DNA from: Tritrichomonas foetus
Taxonomy: Eukaryota; Parabasalia; Tritrichomonadida; Tritrichomonadidae
Assembly: GCA_001839685.1 (NCBI GenBank)
Contig: MLAK01000001.1
Location: 91,949-155,948 of the forward strand
Direction: 5' to 3'
Length of the DNA: 64,000 nt
Positions 19,014 through 28,123 of the stretch are shown here, one piece after another. A program made the translations under genes and the position numbers. The notes below the pieces were generated by a model. That model made no database searches, was not told the DNA's origin, and saw only the letters and a program-made list of their open reading frames with translations. Positions within the stretch are counted from its first letter, which is position 1. Each line of letters starts with the position of its first letter.

Positions 19014-21299
19014 TCACATTCTGAGATTTTGATAAGTCCATATTTTCACTGTCTTATCATCAGATGCAGTTGCAAATATTTCTCTATAAGATGCAAATGC
19101 AACACAAATAACGGGTGCCAAATGCGCTTTAATATAATAACACATTTGATCTTCTTGAATATTTACCATGGTAAAAGTGTGATCATATGATCCAGAAACA
19201 AGCCATTTATCTTTTACATCAATAGATAAAACATTACTTTTATGATTATATGATGAAAGAATGTTTATAATATTATTTTCTTTCCCCCATCGATTTAAGG
19301 CATTTTCATTACAAGCAGTGAAAAGTTGATTCTTAATTGGGTCAAAGAAAACAGAATTGATTCTTTGATTACTTCCTTGAAAATTAAAAGGAGGACTTTG
19401 TTCATCTATATCAAATAATGTTATTAAACCTGATTCATAACCAATAATTATATATTTTCCACATTTGGAAAATGTAACCGATGAAATTGTTTCACCTTTT
19501 TCAACTTGAAATGTTGCAATTTCAACATTTTTAGGTAGTTGACGAATTCGAATAGTACCATTATCATGAAAGGTACAAAAGCGAGTTGATGAATCATGCA
19601 TTACGACATTATTAGCTTTTTCAAAGCAGTAAGCTTGTACAATATTTGAATCAGAAAGGTTAAATAAAGTAATTTTGTTATAAAAACAACAATAAAATTG
19701 CGATTCATCTCGAGTGAATGAAAAAGAAAGCAAAGAGGTATCAAATTTTCTTGTCTTAACTCTAGAAAAATCCGGTAATTTAAATATTTCAAGAGATTTT
19801 TCAGACGCTATTCCAATAACTAAGCCACCTTGTCCAAAAATGATTGTTTTTGGAGCATCTGTAACAAATAGATTAGCTTGAAGATTGAGTGATACTTTTG
19901 CATTAATTTCTTGATTGGATTCATATTCAACTTGATGCCATTTCTGCAAATTATCAATTTCCTTTTCGTCATCATTTTCACAAAAATCATCATCTCCATC
20001 CGAAGAAGAAGAAGACGAATAAGAATCTTTAATTTTGAAAGTATTGTTATTTAATAATCTGGGAACATCACCTCCATAATCTTCAGTTAATATATTTTCT
20101 ATTAATGTATAATGATCTTCTACATACTGTTCAAATTCTGGAATGTGTTTTAATTCATTTCTAGCGTTGAGAATTAATCTAGAGATTTCATGCAAATGTC
20201 CCCAAAATGTTGCAATTTCTGGTGGATTTGAATAAGTTTCTGCTATTTTTTCTCTAATATTTAAATTAATGACAATATTTGGATCAATTCGAATTATTTC
20301 GTTAAATAAATAATAAAAAGCTTCATGAAGTTTATTGTGAGCAGGCTCTTGAAAAAATAAATCAAGAAGAAACTTTGAAAGCTTGGTAATTTCATTATTT
20401 ATGATTTTTTGAGTGTTAATAGCATAAATTAATAATTTTAGAGCATAACCTTTATACATCAGGAATGAGTCAGCTCTTTCTTCGATTAATAATCGAATTT
20501 TGTCTGATTTTGAAAGAACTATGTTTGAAAAAGGTGTGGAACACCCTTTTTGTGGATAAAAATTATGAATATTGATTAAACATTCAAACCCACGGGTACA
20601 ACAATTATCAATACTGTATATAAGTGATTTTTCAAAGAATGGTCCTGAAATTAACTGATTTGGGAGAAGTGAAGTTTTTGGGTTTTTAACAATTTTTGCA
20701 AGTATGTGAAATATTCTTTCGTTTATAATAGAATCAGATCCAATACTTTTCATAAGGATTAAAACTGCTTGTGAGTTTGTTAAATAATCAATCACTACTT
20801 GGTTTGGTGATAAGGATAAAAATATGAGGAAATTATAAACCGAATTGTGTATCAAATGAGAAATAAGACGAGATATAAACATGTCTTTTTCTGGCAAATG
20901 AATAAAAATGAAACCACTTGAAGAGCTTACAATAAATTCAAAAATGGAACAAAATGTAGCTAAAAGTAAGTCATTGCATGGTTCATTTAGTTCTATAAAT
21001 GACATCAGTTTTAAAAGATATGTTCTATTAGTTGTTAATTGTGATGTGAAACTTGGAATGGAATTCTTCAGAATATACAGTGCATTAGATTGTATTTCAT
21101 AATCACATGATGGAGAAACACCAAAAGCTATATCAACTATTTCAACGATACGAAAGAGCAAGAATTGAAATAACTTTGGATTGCCTTTACGTAGAGCACC
21201 ACGAAGAGATTTAATACGTAGCATAGACTCAACTGATGCATTTGGCGTAGCGAGGAGATTATTTATTTCAAGATAATACTCATTTCCTACGCAAAACAT
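19014..21299 (-). CDS. SAPS (PP6 regulatory-like) helical domain fused to WD40 repeats
   Basis: I start at the ATG at 21297-21299 (MFCVGNEYYLEINN), 761 residues. The frame is open upstream but with no ATG, and TCATT sits just before this one. The N-terminal ~400 residues are helical. Their opening, MFCVGNEYYLEINNLL then VESMLRIKSLRG and GNPKLFQFL, follows the start of SIT4-associated (SAPS/PP6R) proteins, where 'F-W-..-IDxLL-x-TLEELL-x-N-KLxxFL' is typical. An acidic linker (SSSSSSDGDDDFCENDDEKE) leads to WD40 units at about 500-761: ETISSVTFSKCGKYIIIG, KSNVLSIDVKDKWLVSGSYD, VICVAFASYREIFATASDD ending VKIW. SAPS proteins are regulatory subunits of PP6/Sit4 phosphatase. The fusion to a WD40 propeller is not the animal or yeast arrangement. 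WD40 part sure; SAPS assignment is by eye. Confidence 0.7.
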   Translation of the reverse strand: MFCVGNEYYLEINNLLATPNASVESMLRIKSLRGALRKGNPKLFQFLLFRIVEIVDIAFGVSPSCDYEIQSNALYILKNSIPSFTSQLTTNRTYLLKLMSFIELNEPCNDLLLATFCSIFEFIVSSSSGFIFIHLPEKDMFISRLISHLIHNSVYNFLIFLSLSPNQVVIDYLTNSQAVLILMKSIGSDSIINERIFHILAKIVKNPKTSLLPNQLISGPFFEKSLIYSIDNCCTRGFECLINIHNFYPQKGCSTPFSNIVLSKSDKIRLLIEERADSFLMYKGYALKLLIYAINTQKIINNEITKLSKFLLDLFFQEPAHNKLHEAFYYLFNEIIRIDPNIVINLNIREKIAETYSNPPEIATFWGHLHEISRLILNARNELKHIPEFEQYVEDHYTLIENILTEDYGGDVPRLLNNNTFKIKDSYSSSSSSDGDDDFCENDDEKEIDNLQKWHQVEYESNQEINAKVSLNLQANLFVTDAPKTIIFGQGGLVIGIASEKSLEIFKLPDFSRVKTRKFDTSLLSFSFTRDESQFYCCFYNKITLFNLSDSNIVQAYCFEKANNVVMHDSSTRFCTFHDNGTIRIRQLPKNVEIATFQVEKGETISSVTFSKCGKYIIIGYESGLITLFDIDEQSPPFNFQGSNQRINSVFFDPIKNQLFTACNENALNRWGKENNIINILSSYNHKSNVLSIDVKDKWLVSGSYDHTFTMVNIQEDQMCYYIKAHLAPVICVAFASYREIFATASDDKTVKIWTYQNLRM

Positions 21300-21303
21300 A
21301 AAG

Positions 21304-21308
21304 AATGA
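21304..21308 (-). promoter_or_regulatory. Candidate initiator (TCATT)
   Basis: On the minus strand TCATT lies 4 nt before the ATG at 21299 and fits TCA-pyrimidine-(A/T). It supports that start; very short leaders are usual in trichomonads. Confidence 0.3.
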
Positions 21309-21421
21309 TCGAAATTTTTTACTGTGATCTTTTTGTGAGTTTAATTGTTCTGTATATCTCAATCATACAGTGAGTTGACAAATTTAAACGATTTTTTCCT
21401 TCAAATAACCATAATGATAAA

Positions 21422-22795
21422 ATGGATTTATTGAGCCACTGGAAAGAGCAAATGATTGCACCAATGAATATTTCAGAAATGGAAAATTTTAAAAGTCTAA
21501 TTTTAAAAGATGAAGAAATATCTCAGGATATTTTTTTTGACTTATCATGCTTATATCAACTTATTCTGAAATTGTGGCAAGGGCCGGTATACACTGAGTT
21601 TAAAAATGATATTGCTGCAATGCCTCTGATTATTGCGCAGTTTTCAGAAATTCCAGATAATTTGATTATTCATTCGTCTTTTGTTGAATTGTTTGTTTCT
21701 TTTTTGAAAATTGAAGACAAACAAATTCAAAAAGATTCATTAATCGTTTTGGATCAAATAATTTATTTATCAGATGCTGCATTAATGATTTTGATGAACC
21801 ATTCATTGAATCCAGATACAAATTTTATTGGAAACCTTTTTTCTCTTCTTTCAAGGTTCAAAGAGAATGAATTATATATTATTATATTAGGAATTCTATT
21901 GGCAATTGTTAAAAAAGAAAAATCATTGCAAATAAGACAACCAATTCCCATTGTTCCATCACTGATTGGATTATTTGCAGAGAATGGAATGAAAAATCGG
22001 GAGGTTATTGAAAATTATCTTTTAATCCTGAAAATATTTTCAAAAGAAAATCAAAGTGAAACTTTGATTCCTTTTTTAGATGATATTTTGCGAACTTCTT
22101 TTAAGTTTATAACAAATCCAAAATTATGTTCAATTTCTTTTTCTATTTTATGCAATTTAACCACCAAGGGTTTTTTTCAGCAAATTTTAGATTGCAGTAT
22201 TTTGGAATACTGCACTAAATTATTAAAAGATTTGAGATTCCACGAGTCAATTCGAAAAATTGCTAAATTTTTTACTTGTCTAATCGAAATTGACGCAAAT
22301 TTCATTGAAATAATTCCATTACAAGAATTTCATCAAGTTTTGATGCATCAAAAAGTTAATTTTAAACAAAAATTAAATATTCTCATTTTATTCGAAAAAA
22401 TTGCCTTAATGGGCGGACTTTGCTACATATTACAAGGAATTGGTTCAAGTATTCTCTTTTGTCTTCTTGACGAAAGCGAGTTTTGTCTCAGAGAAAAGAT
22501 TTATCATCTTCTTTGGGCAGGATTATTTTCATTAAATACGCCAGATGAACAAATTTCTGTTATGAATTCCAATATTTTTGTCTCAATGACTCATTTTACA
22601 GATTTTCAAGATGATGATATTCCAAAAATTTTTCCATTCTTAAAACACATTTTAGATTCATCATATGAATCGAAGTTAAGTGACCAAGTAAGAGAAACAA
22701 TAAAAGAATTCGCTTTGGATTGGATTCAAAGTGATAATGAAATAATGGCTGATGCAGCAACAGAATTTCTCGATACCTATAATGATACAATCTAA
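21422..22795 (+). CDS. ARM/HEAT-like helical-repeat protein, function unknown
   Basis: A 457-residue all-helical protein beginning MDLLSHWKEQMIAPMN at ATG 21422. It consists of Leu/Ile-rich paired helices about 40 residues apart (for example NLIIHSSFVELFVSFLKIED, LCSISFSILCNLTTKG), the pattern of armadillo-type superhelices such as importin-alpha. There are no catalytic motifs, signal peptide or membrane segment. It lies head-to-head with the SAPS-WD40 gene, only 122 bp between starts, so the two probably share a promoter region. It may be a protein-protein adaptor; I cannot name a family. Confidence 0.7.
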   Translation: MDLLSHWKEQMIAPMNISEMENFKSLILKDEEISQDIFFDLSCLYQLILKLWQGPVYTEFKNDIAAMPLIIAQFSEIPDNLIIHSSFVELFVSFLKIEDKQIQKDSLIVLDQIIYLSDAALMILMNHSLNPDTNFIGNLFSLLSRFKENELYIIILGILLAIVKKEKSLQIRQPIPIVPSLIGLFAENGMKNREVIENYLLILKIFSKENQSETLIPFLDDILRTSFKFITNPKLCSISFSILCNLTTKGFFQQILDCSILEYCTKLLKDLRFHESIRKIAKFFTCLIEIDANFIEIIPLQEFHQVLMHQKVNFKQKLNILILFEKIALMGGLCYILQGIGSSILFCLLDESEFCLREKIYHLLWAGLFSLNTPDEQISVMNSNIFVSMTHFTDFQDDDIPKIFPFLKHILDSSYESKLSDQVRETIKEFALDWIQSDNEIMADAATEFLDTYNDTI

Positions 22796-23046
22796 CAATA
22801 TCTATTTTGCTTTGAAAACATGTTTTATTATGTATTAATTTAAAAAAAGAAAAATATATTCATCCATAATTTATTTTTTCGTTTTTTATTTATTCCACTT
22901 GATTTTTAATATTATATATCATGATTTTCATAACTAGACAAAATATGAAGGAAATTTCTCAAAGATTACTCACAGAAAGGTGAAATTGAAATTGACAATC
23001 TATCATTGATTTTCTTCAGAATTTTATTTAAATATTGTCAAATTCA

Positions 23047-25152
23047 ATGCTTGATATTCCAGATCCTCCATCTTCGCAGCCAATCGATTTTCCAGATGAT
23101 TCAAAAGGCAAGCTTTCCATCAATCCACAAAACAACAGAACTTTTTGCTTTCACAGCAATAAAGTCTTTCTATTCAGCGAAAACTTATATTACTTCCAAT
23201 CAGCGAACAAACTTTCGTGGAAGAAGGTCAATATTTTGCCTTTCCTCCCACGCCGTGGTCAGTCTATTACATCGACAGCCTCTGGTTTGGCGTTTTTCGG
23301 CGGATCAGAAAATACGGCGCTTTTTAATGATCTTTGGATTTTCCATGCGACAGAATGGTTTTACGTCACCACAGAAATTCCGGCGCGCTTCAATCACGCA
23401 GCTGCCTCCGACAGCGAGGGCCATTTAGTTATTTATGGTGGACAAGGCCTCGACCAAAAAATATTCAACGATTTATATGTCATCGATATAGCTACTCAAG
23501 AGACCCGCAAAGTAGAAATCCCGAATCTTCCAGCAATGATCAACCACAGCCTGACTTTGCTCGATGATGGTAGATTATTCCTTTTTGGCGGAGAGCTCGT
23601 TCCAACACCCACCGGAAGAGACATCAAATATGTTGCGCGTATTATTGACGTCAACAATAATACAATGGAGGTTATTGACACCCCATTTGAAAATAATAAT
23701 ATTCAACAGCCACATTACTCAGCTTTAATATATGGAATGGTCTTCATTTTTGGTGTTCCAAGCCAATCAATTTGGATGTTTAATCTAACAAATAACATTT
23801 GGATTCCTTTGTCACTTCCTCCAGTTGAAAGTCAAAGAGTATTTCCTGCATTTTTATTCATTTCTGATGTCTTCTCAGAAAATAAGTGCCTGCATATCGT
23901 GGATGAAAAACTCGACAAATTATTTACAATTCCAATTTTCACCAAGCCGCCGCCAGCTGACTTAAACAATGATTCACAATATATCACCTTCCTCAAGAAG
24001 AACCTGCTCGATGGCTGCAAAGTTTTTGAAAATTACCAAGTTCCAAGTGGAACTACTCAAAGGTTAACAGAAAACCGTAACGCAATCATTCCTAAATTGG
24101 CCAGGGTAATTCCTGGTGATGGTCCTAAGCGCATTTTCATGTATCAAGACCAAATTAATCTAATTAAGGAGTTGGAGATTCAAGCCCGAAATGTTGAAAC
24201 ATTAATGAAGTCTGTCGGAAAGAATCTCGGTCAAGCTGAAGTTAAAAAAGTTGAAAAGAACGTAAATCCAAATTGCATTCATGAAACCATCACTAAAATT
24301 AATGAATTACGTAAAAATTCACAAAATGAGCTTTCAAAACTCGAAGATGAAGCAGACAGCCTTTCTAAGCAGATTGAAATCGTTACTTTTATGGCAATGA
24401 ACCCAATCCATGAACAACCCACACAAAAAAGTGTTGCCTTCCCTCCAAATTGCATCAAACTCATTCAAAAATCGAAACAACTTGCAAATGAAATCCAATT
24501 TGAACAATTTAGACTCGAAGAAGAGAAGAAAAAGCGAGACACAACAAATTTCCTTAAGAAATCAAAGATCTTAAATATTAGAGACCAACTTTGGAGCCTT
24601 GGGCAAAGTGAAAACCAATTAAATGAACAATTAATCAACGTTCAAACTAAGTACTTCGAAACCATTCGAGAATTAACAAAATGGAGAAACAGTGAACTTA
24701 CTTATCAAGATAGGAATGATCGAATGAACGCAGAAAGATACGTTAGACTTCCTGTTGAACAGAATGAAATGGCACAAGCACTTGACGAATTAAAGAAACT
24801 CAAACAAAGTGTCGATTTAACTGTAAAAGATTTAGATCCAAAAGAACAATTGAAATCTGAAGGCTCATTCGTAAGCAAGTTGAATGCCATTAAAGAAAAC
24901 ATGAACAATATTCAACAATGGGCAGAAACATCTAAAAAATGGATTGAAGTTGGTTCAATGAAGTCAATGCCCTCTCAACATTCACATCTTAATAGGAAGA
25001 AGGCTATGTCGATAAAGAAGCGTGGAACTGTTTTTATACCGAATGAATTTATCACTAGCTTCAGTGAAAGCATTGGTAACACGGACAAGTTTTTGGGCGA
25101 TTTGCAGAAAATCCTCAAAAAGATTCAAGCTGATGTCAATAACATTATGTGA
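23047..25152 (+). CDS. Kelch-repeat protein with C-terminal coiled coil
   Basis: A 701-residue protein from the ATG at 23047 (MLDIPDPPSS). Residues ~25-295 are Kelch blades with the glycine pair followed by the aromatic/acidic positions: GLAFFGGSENTALFNDLWIF, HLVIYGGQGLDQKIFNDLYV, RLFLFGGELVPTPTG, MVFIFGVPSQSIWMF. From ~350 the protein is coiled coil (IKELEIQARNVETLMK, RKNSQNELSKLEDEADSL) and it ends with a short basic patch (RKKAMSIKKRG). Kelch plus coiled-coil proteins of this type act as cytoskeletal or traffic scaffolds (Tea1-like layout). No F-box or BTB was seen. Domain calls are safe; the role is not known. Confidence 0.85.
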   Translation: MLDIPDPPSSQPIDFPDDSKGKLSINPQNNRTFCFHSNKVFLFSENLYYFQSANKLSWKKVNILPFLPRRGQSITSTASGLAFFGGSENTALFNDLWIFHATEWFYVTTEIPARFNHAAASDSEGHLVIYGGQGLDQKIFNDLYVIDIATQETRKVEIPNLPAMINHSLTLLDDGRLFLFGGELVPTPTGRDIKYVARIIDVNNNTMEVIDTPFENNNIQQPHYSALIYGMVFIFGVPSQSIWMFNLTNNIWIPLSLPPVESQRVFPAFLFISDVFSENKCLHIVDEKLDKLFTIPIFTKPPPADLNNDSQYITFLKKNLLDGCKVFENYQVPSGTTQRLTENRNAIIPKLARVIPGDGPKRIFMYQDQINLIKELEIQARNVETLMKSVGKNLGQAEVKKVEKNVNPNCIHETITKINELRKNSQNELSKLEDEADSLSKQIEIVTFMAMNPIHEQPTQKSVAFPPNCIKLIQKSKQLANEIQFEQFRLEEEKKKRDTTNFLKKSKILNIRDQLWSLGQSENQLNEQLINVQTKYFETIRELTKWRNSELTYQDRNDRMNAERYVRLPVEQNEMAQALDELKKLKQSVDLTVKDLDPKEQLKSEGSFVSKLNAIKENMNNIQQWAETSKKWIEVGSMKSMPSQHSHLNRKKAMSIKKRGTVFIPNEFITSFSESIGNTDKFLGDLQKILKKIQADVNNIM

Positions 25153-25412
25153 ATTTGATATAATTATGTTTAATTTTTTACCCGGTATCCAATGAAAGTA
25201 AACGTATCATTTTTTCTTAAAATTTTCCCTTTATTAAATATTAACTCTGAAAGAAATTCTTCTCTCATCAGTTTGTAGATATTTTCATTGTCAATAAATA
25301 GAAGCAAAATGAGATTTAAGAAGAAAAGAAGCATTCACAAGGAAATTAAAGATTTATCAAAAGAATTTTATTTTTATAAAACAAAAACAAAAACAAAAAA
25401 CAGAGACAAAAA

Positions 25413-26861
25413 TTATACAACACCAAACTTGTTTTGCCATTGTTCGTATTTCTTCGTATCGTATGCATCACTAGCACTTGTTCGATCAAGAGCTACCAAA
25501 ACGTCCTCTCTGGTAATTAGGTCGAGTTTAACTTCTGTTGGCAAAACTTCATCCAAATACGAATCTCCATATTCTTCTTGTAGGTTATTCATCAATCTTC
25601 TGAGAGGTTGCATTGCTGCTTCTTTACAAACAAGCCTTACGTCACTTCCACTGTATCCTTCTGTCCGTTTTGCAAATTCGCTATAATCCAATCCTGGTGC
25701 TGCAATATCTGGTGTGAGGAATGATTCAAACATTGCTTTTCTTGATTCCTCTTCAGGTAGTGGTACTAAAATTCTCTTTTCCAAACGACGAAGGAGTGCT
25801 GGATCAAGATCGAATGGAAAGTTAGAAGCAGCTAAAACGAATACTAATGCATCACTTTGTACGAGACCATCCATTTGAATAAGGAATTCTGTTTTCATTC
25901 GCCTTGATGCTTCATGCTCATCTTGTGATGATCTTTTGCTCATAACAGCATCCAATTCATCAATAAAAATAGTTGAAGGCGCATGATATCTTGCTAGTTC
26001 GAATAAAACACGAATAAGCTTTTCAGAGTCACCACGCCACTTCGAAACGATAGTTGAAACTGAAACATTGAAAAATGTAGTACCTTCACCAGCAACAGCT
26101 TTGGCAAGCATAGTCTTACCTGTACCAGGTGGCCCATGCAGGAGGACACCTCTCCAAGGTGTCAAAAGCTTCTTTCCTGCAAAAAGCTGAGGAAACTTTA
26201 ATGGCATAACAACAGCCTCTCTCAAAACACGCTTTGTTTCTGAGAGACCGACAATATCAGACCATCGAACGCCTGGATTATGAATGTAAATGTCTCTTGC
26301 GATGACAGACGTCAAATCTCCGAAATCGGCCCTCAATTGGAGTGGGATTGGTTTCATAAGGCGAACGTCTGCTGGTAAGTTTTCTGGTTCCTTCTTCTGT
26401 TGGGGTGGCCTTGACGGCTCCTGAGTTGGTCCGATATGTTCTGATGAATTTGACGATTCGATCGGTGTGGGTTTTGTTGGTGGATTGACTTTCGGTTTGA
26501 TAACGCGGGGAGGACGTCCATCATCTTTCTGTTGAGGAAGTAAGTTTCCTTTTCGTGATGGAGGTTGATTGGATGACGCTTTCGGATTCGGTTTTGTGAG
26601 ACGAGGCTTTTGACCGTATTTCAGCTCCTGAAATGATTCATAATCGATTAAAATTTCCATGAAATTGATGTTGTCGCAGATTTCGTAGCGGTCTGAAGGG
26701 ATTCCAGATTCTTGTGCTAATCTTTCTGCAGAATCTATGTAGCCTTGGGAAATCATATAGTTCATACAAAGAACAGTTGCATCTCGGAGTCTTCTCTTAC
26801 GTTCAGCCTCTTCAGCTTCTTTATTCGCTGTCGCTTTTGGTCTTCGAAGTTCGAGGGTCAT
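25413..26861 (-). CDS. KATNAL2: Katanin p60-like AAA ATPase, KATNAL2 type
   Basis: A 482-residue microtubule-severing ATPase. Residues ~25-55 form a LisH motif (RDATVLCMNYMISQGYIDSA), which among katanins marks KATNAL2. A proline-rich linker follows. The AAA domain has Walker A GPPGTGKT (243-250), Walker B TIFIDE (297-302), the pore-loop region KWRGDSEKL (274-282) and arginine fingers in LLRRLEKR (~357-363). A Vps4-type C-terminal helix (YEQWQNKFG) ends the protein. KATNAL2 hexamers cut or remodel microtubules at basal bodies, cilia and dividing cells, which fits a flagellate with a large microtubule cytoskeleton. It is head-to-head with the CS-Sel1 gene, 240 bp apart. Confidence 0.93.
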   Translation of the reverse strand: MTLELRRPKATANKEAEEAERKRRLRDATVLCMNYMISQGYIDSAERLAQESGIPSDRYEICDNINFMEILIDYESFQELKYGQKPRLTKPNPKASSNQPPSRKGNLLPQQKDDGRPPRVIKPKVNPPTKPTPIESSNSSEHIGPTQEPSRPPQQKKEPENLPADVRLMKPIPLQLRADFGDLTSVIARDIYIHNPGVRWSDIVGLSETKRVLREAVVMPLKFPQLFAGKKLLTPWRGVLLHGPPGTGKTMLAKAVAGEGTTFFNVSVSTIVSKWRGDSEKLIRVLFELARYHAPSTIFIDELDAVMSKRSSQDEHEASRRMKTEFLIQMDGLVQSDALVFVLAASNFPFDLDPALLRRLEKRILVPLPEEESRKAMFESFLTPDIAAPGLDYSEFAKRTEGYSGSDVRLVCKEAAMQPLRRLMNNLQEEYGDSYLDEVLPTEVKLDLITREDVLVALDRTSASDAYDTKKYEQWQNKFGVV

Positions 26862-27101
26862 TTTTTTTTGATGGAGATAAACTTTTTTTAATTAACGTGC
26901 TCTTAGCTAAACGGTCTCTCATATCAATACGATTAAAATGCCGATAAAATATAAGGAGAAATAATTAACCTAGATGATGTCAATTTTATATCAACATTTT
27001 CTCTGTTTAATTGGTCATAGCTTGTGACTAAGATGCCATATATCTTATCAAAAAGCGGAAATCTCGAGATTTTATACATATCACTCAATTATTATTAGAA
27101 A

Positions 27102-28073
27102 ATGATTTATGCCAAAAATCAAAGATTCTACGATTGGAAATACGAACAAACACCGGAAAATGTAAATATCACATTCGAATTACCGCCTGGTCTTAAAACA
27201 AGCGATATTAAGATTGACTTTCAGGAAAATATATCCATCCTCGTTACGATTCCTCAACAACCGCCAGTTTTATGCGGCCAATTTAGTGGCAAAGTTGATT
27301 CTTTTGAAATAGAAACAAATGATTCTCAATTTGTCCTTAAATTCAAGAAATCACATCCTGAAATGTGGAATTTGATTATTTCGTCAAAGCATCCAATTAG
27401 AAACACAATTGATCCACGTTCTTCTGTTTTGCTTTTCCAGTTTCATGAAAGCGGTGAAAAAAAAAGCCGCGAATATAAATTATCACTTGCGTATTTGAAC
27501 CAAGCTGTTACGCAAGGTTTCCTTCCTGCCATTAAGAAAATGTCTGATGTTTTTATGGAAAATGAGGCTCTCCGAGGACCAGGAATGGATTTATTGAAGC
27601 ATGGTGCAGATACATATGAGGATCCAGAGTTTTGCAAAGAGTTTGGAAAAATGGCTGCACTTGTTGATAATAATGCCGAAAAGGGTCTTGAGTATCTCGA
27701 AAAAGGAGCCAAAAAGGGTTGCAAAGAATGTAACGTTGTGATCGGCAAAGTTTTGTCGCCTTGTTCAGATATTAAATGTCGAAGAAAGAACGCTGAAAAG
27801 GCATTGAAAAACTTGGAAGAAGCAATGGACGATCCAGAATCACAACATGAAATGGCCAAAATCTACATGAATGGAGCAGAAGGAATTGAAAAAGATTTAA
27901 AGAAAGCGAAAATCTTACAAAAACAAGCGAGAAAGCAAAGTAGCAATATTCCTTCACTTCCTGAAATTGAAGGAAGTGAGACACTTCCATTCATCATTGG
28001 TGCTTCAATTGTTGCTGGTATTGGCGTGACAGCATTCGCATTATACAAATTGTTAAGAAGAAATAAAAAATAA
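27102..28073 (+). CDS. CS-domain/Sel1-repeat protein with C-terminal tail anchor (paralogue A)
   Basis: A 323-residue protein. Residues ~8-95 look like a p23/CS domain (YDWKYEQTPENVNITFELPP, LCGQFSGKVDSFEI, then W at ~92). The middle holds Sel1/TPR-like helices (KGLEYLEKGAKKGCKE, KKAKILQKQARKQ). The end is a single hydrophobic helix, LPFIIGASIVAGIGVTAFAL, followed by YKLLRRNKK. With no N-terminal signal this is a classic tail-anchored protein, facing the cytosol from the ER or hydrogenosome outer membrane; the short basic tail fits mitochondrial-type outer membranes. CS and Sel1 domains both work with chaperones (Hsp90 partners, ER quality control). Function is inferred. The gene at 32033-33112 has the same three-part layout. 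Confidence 0.75.
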   Translation: MIYAKNQRFYDWKYEQTPENVNITFELPPGLKTSDIKIDFQENISILVTIPQQPPVLCGQFSGKVDSFEIETNDSQFVLKFKKSHPEMWNLIISSKHPIRNTIDPRSSVLLFQFHESGEKKSREYKLSLAYLNQAVTQGFLPAIKKMSDVFMENEALRGPGMDLLKHGADTYEDPEFCKEFGKMAALVDNNAEKGLEYLEKGAKKGCKECNVVIGKVLSPCSDIKCRRKNAEKALKNLEEAMDDPESQHEMAKIYMNGAEGIEKDLKKAKILQKQARKQSSNIPSLPEIEGSETLPFIIGASIVAGIGVTAFALYKLLRRNKK

Positions 28074-28123
28074 ACCTCCTTGATTTTTGTTTTATTAATG
28101 ACTTTACTATTTCGCAGCTTCTT

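Noticed and set aside
25288..25686. Plus-strand frame overlapping the 3' end of the katanin gene
   Set aside because: Mostly antisense to the conserved AAA ATPase C-terminus.
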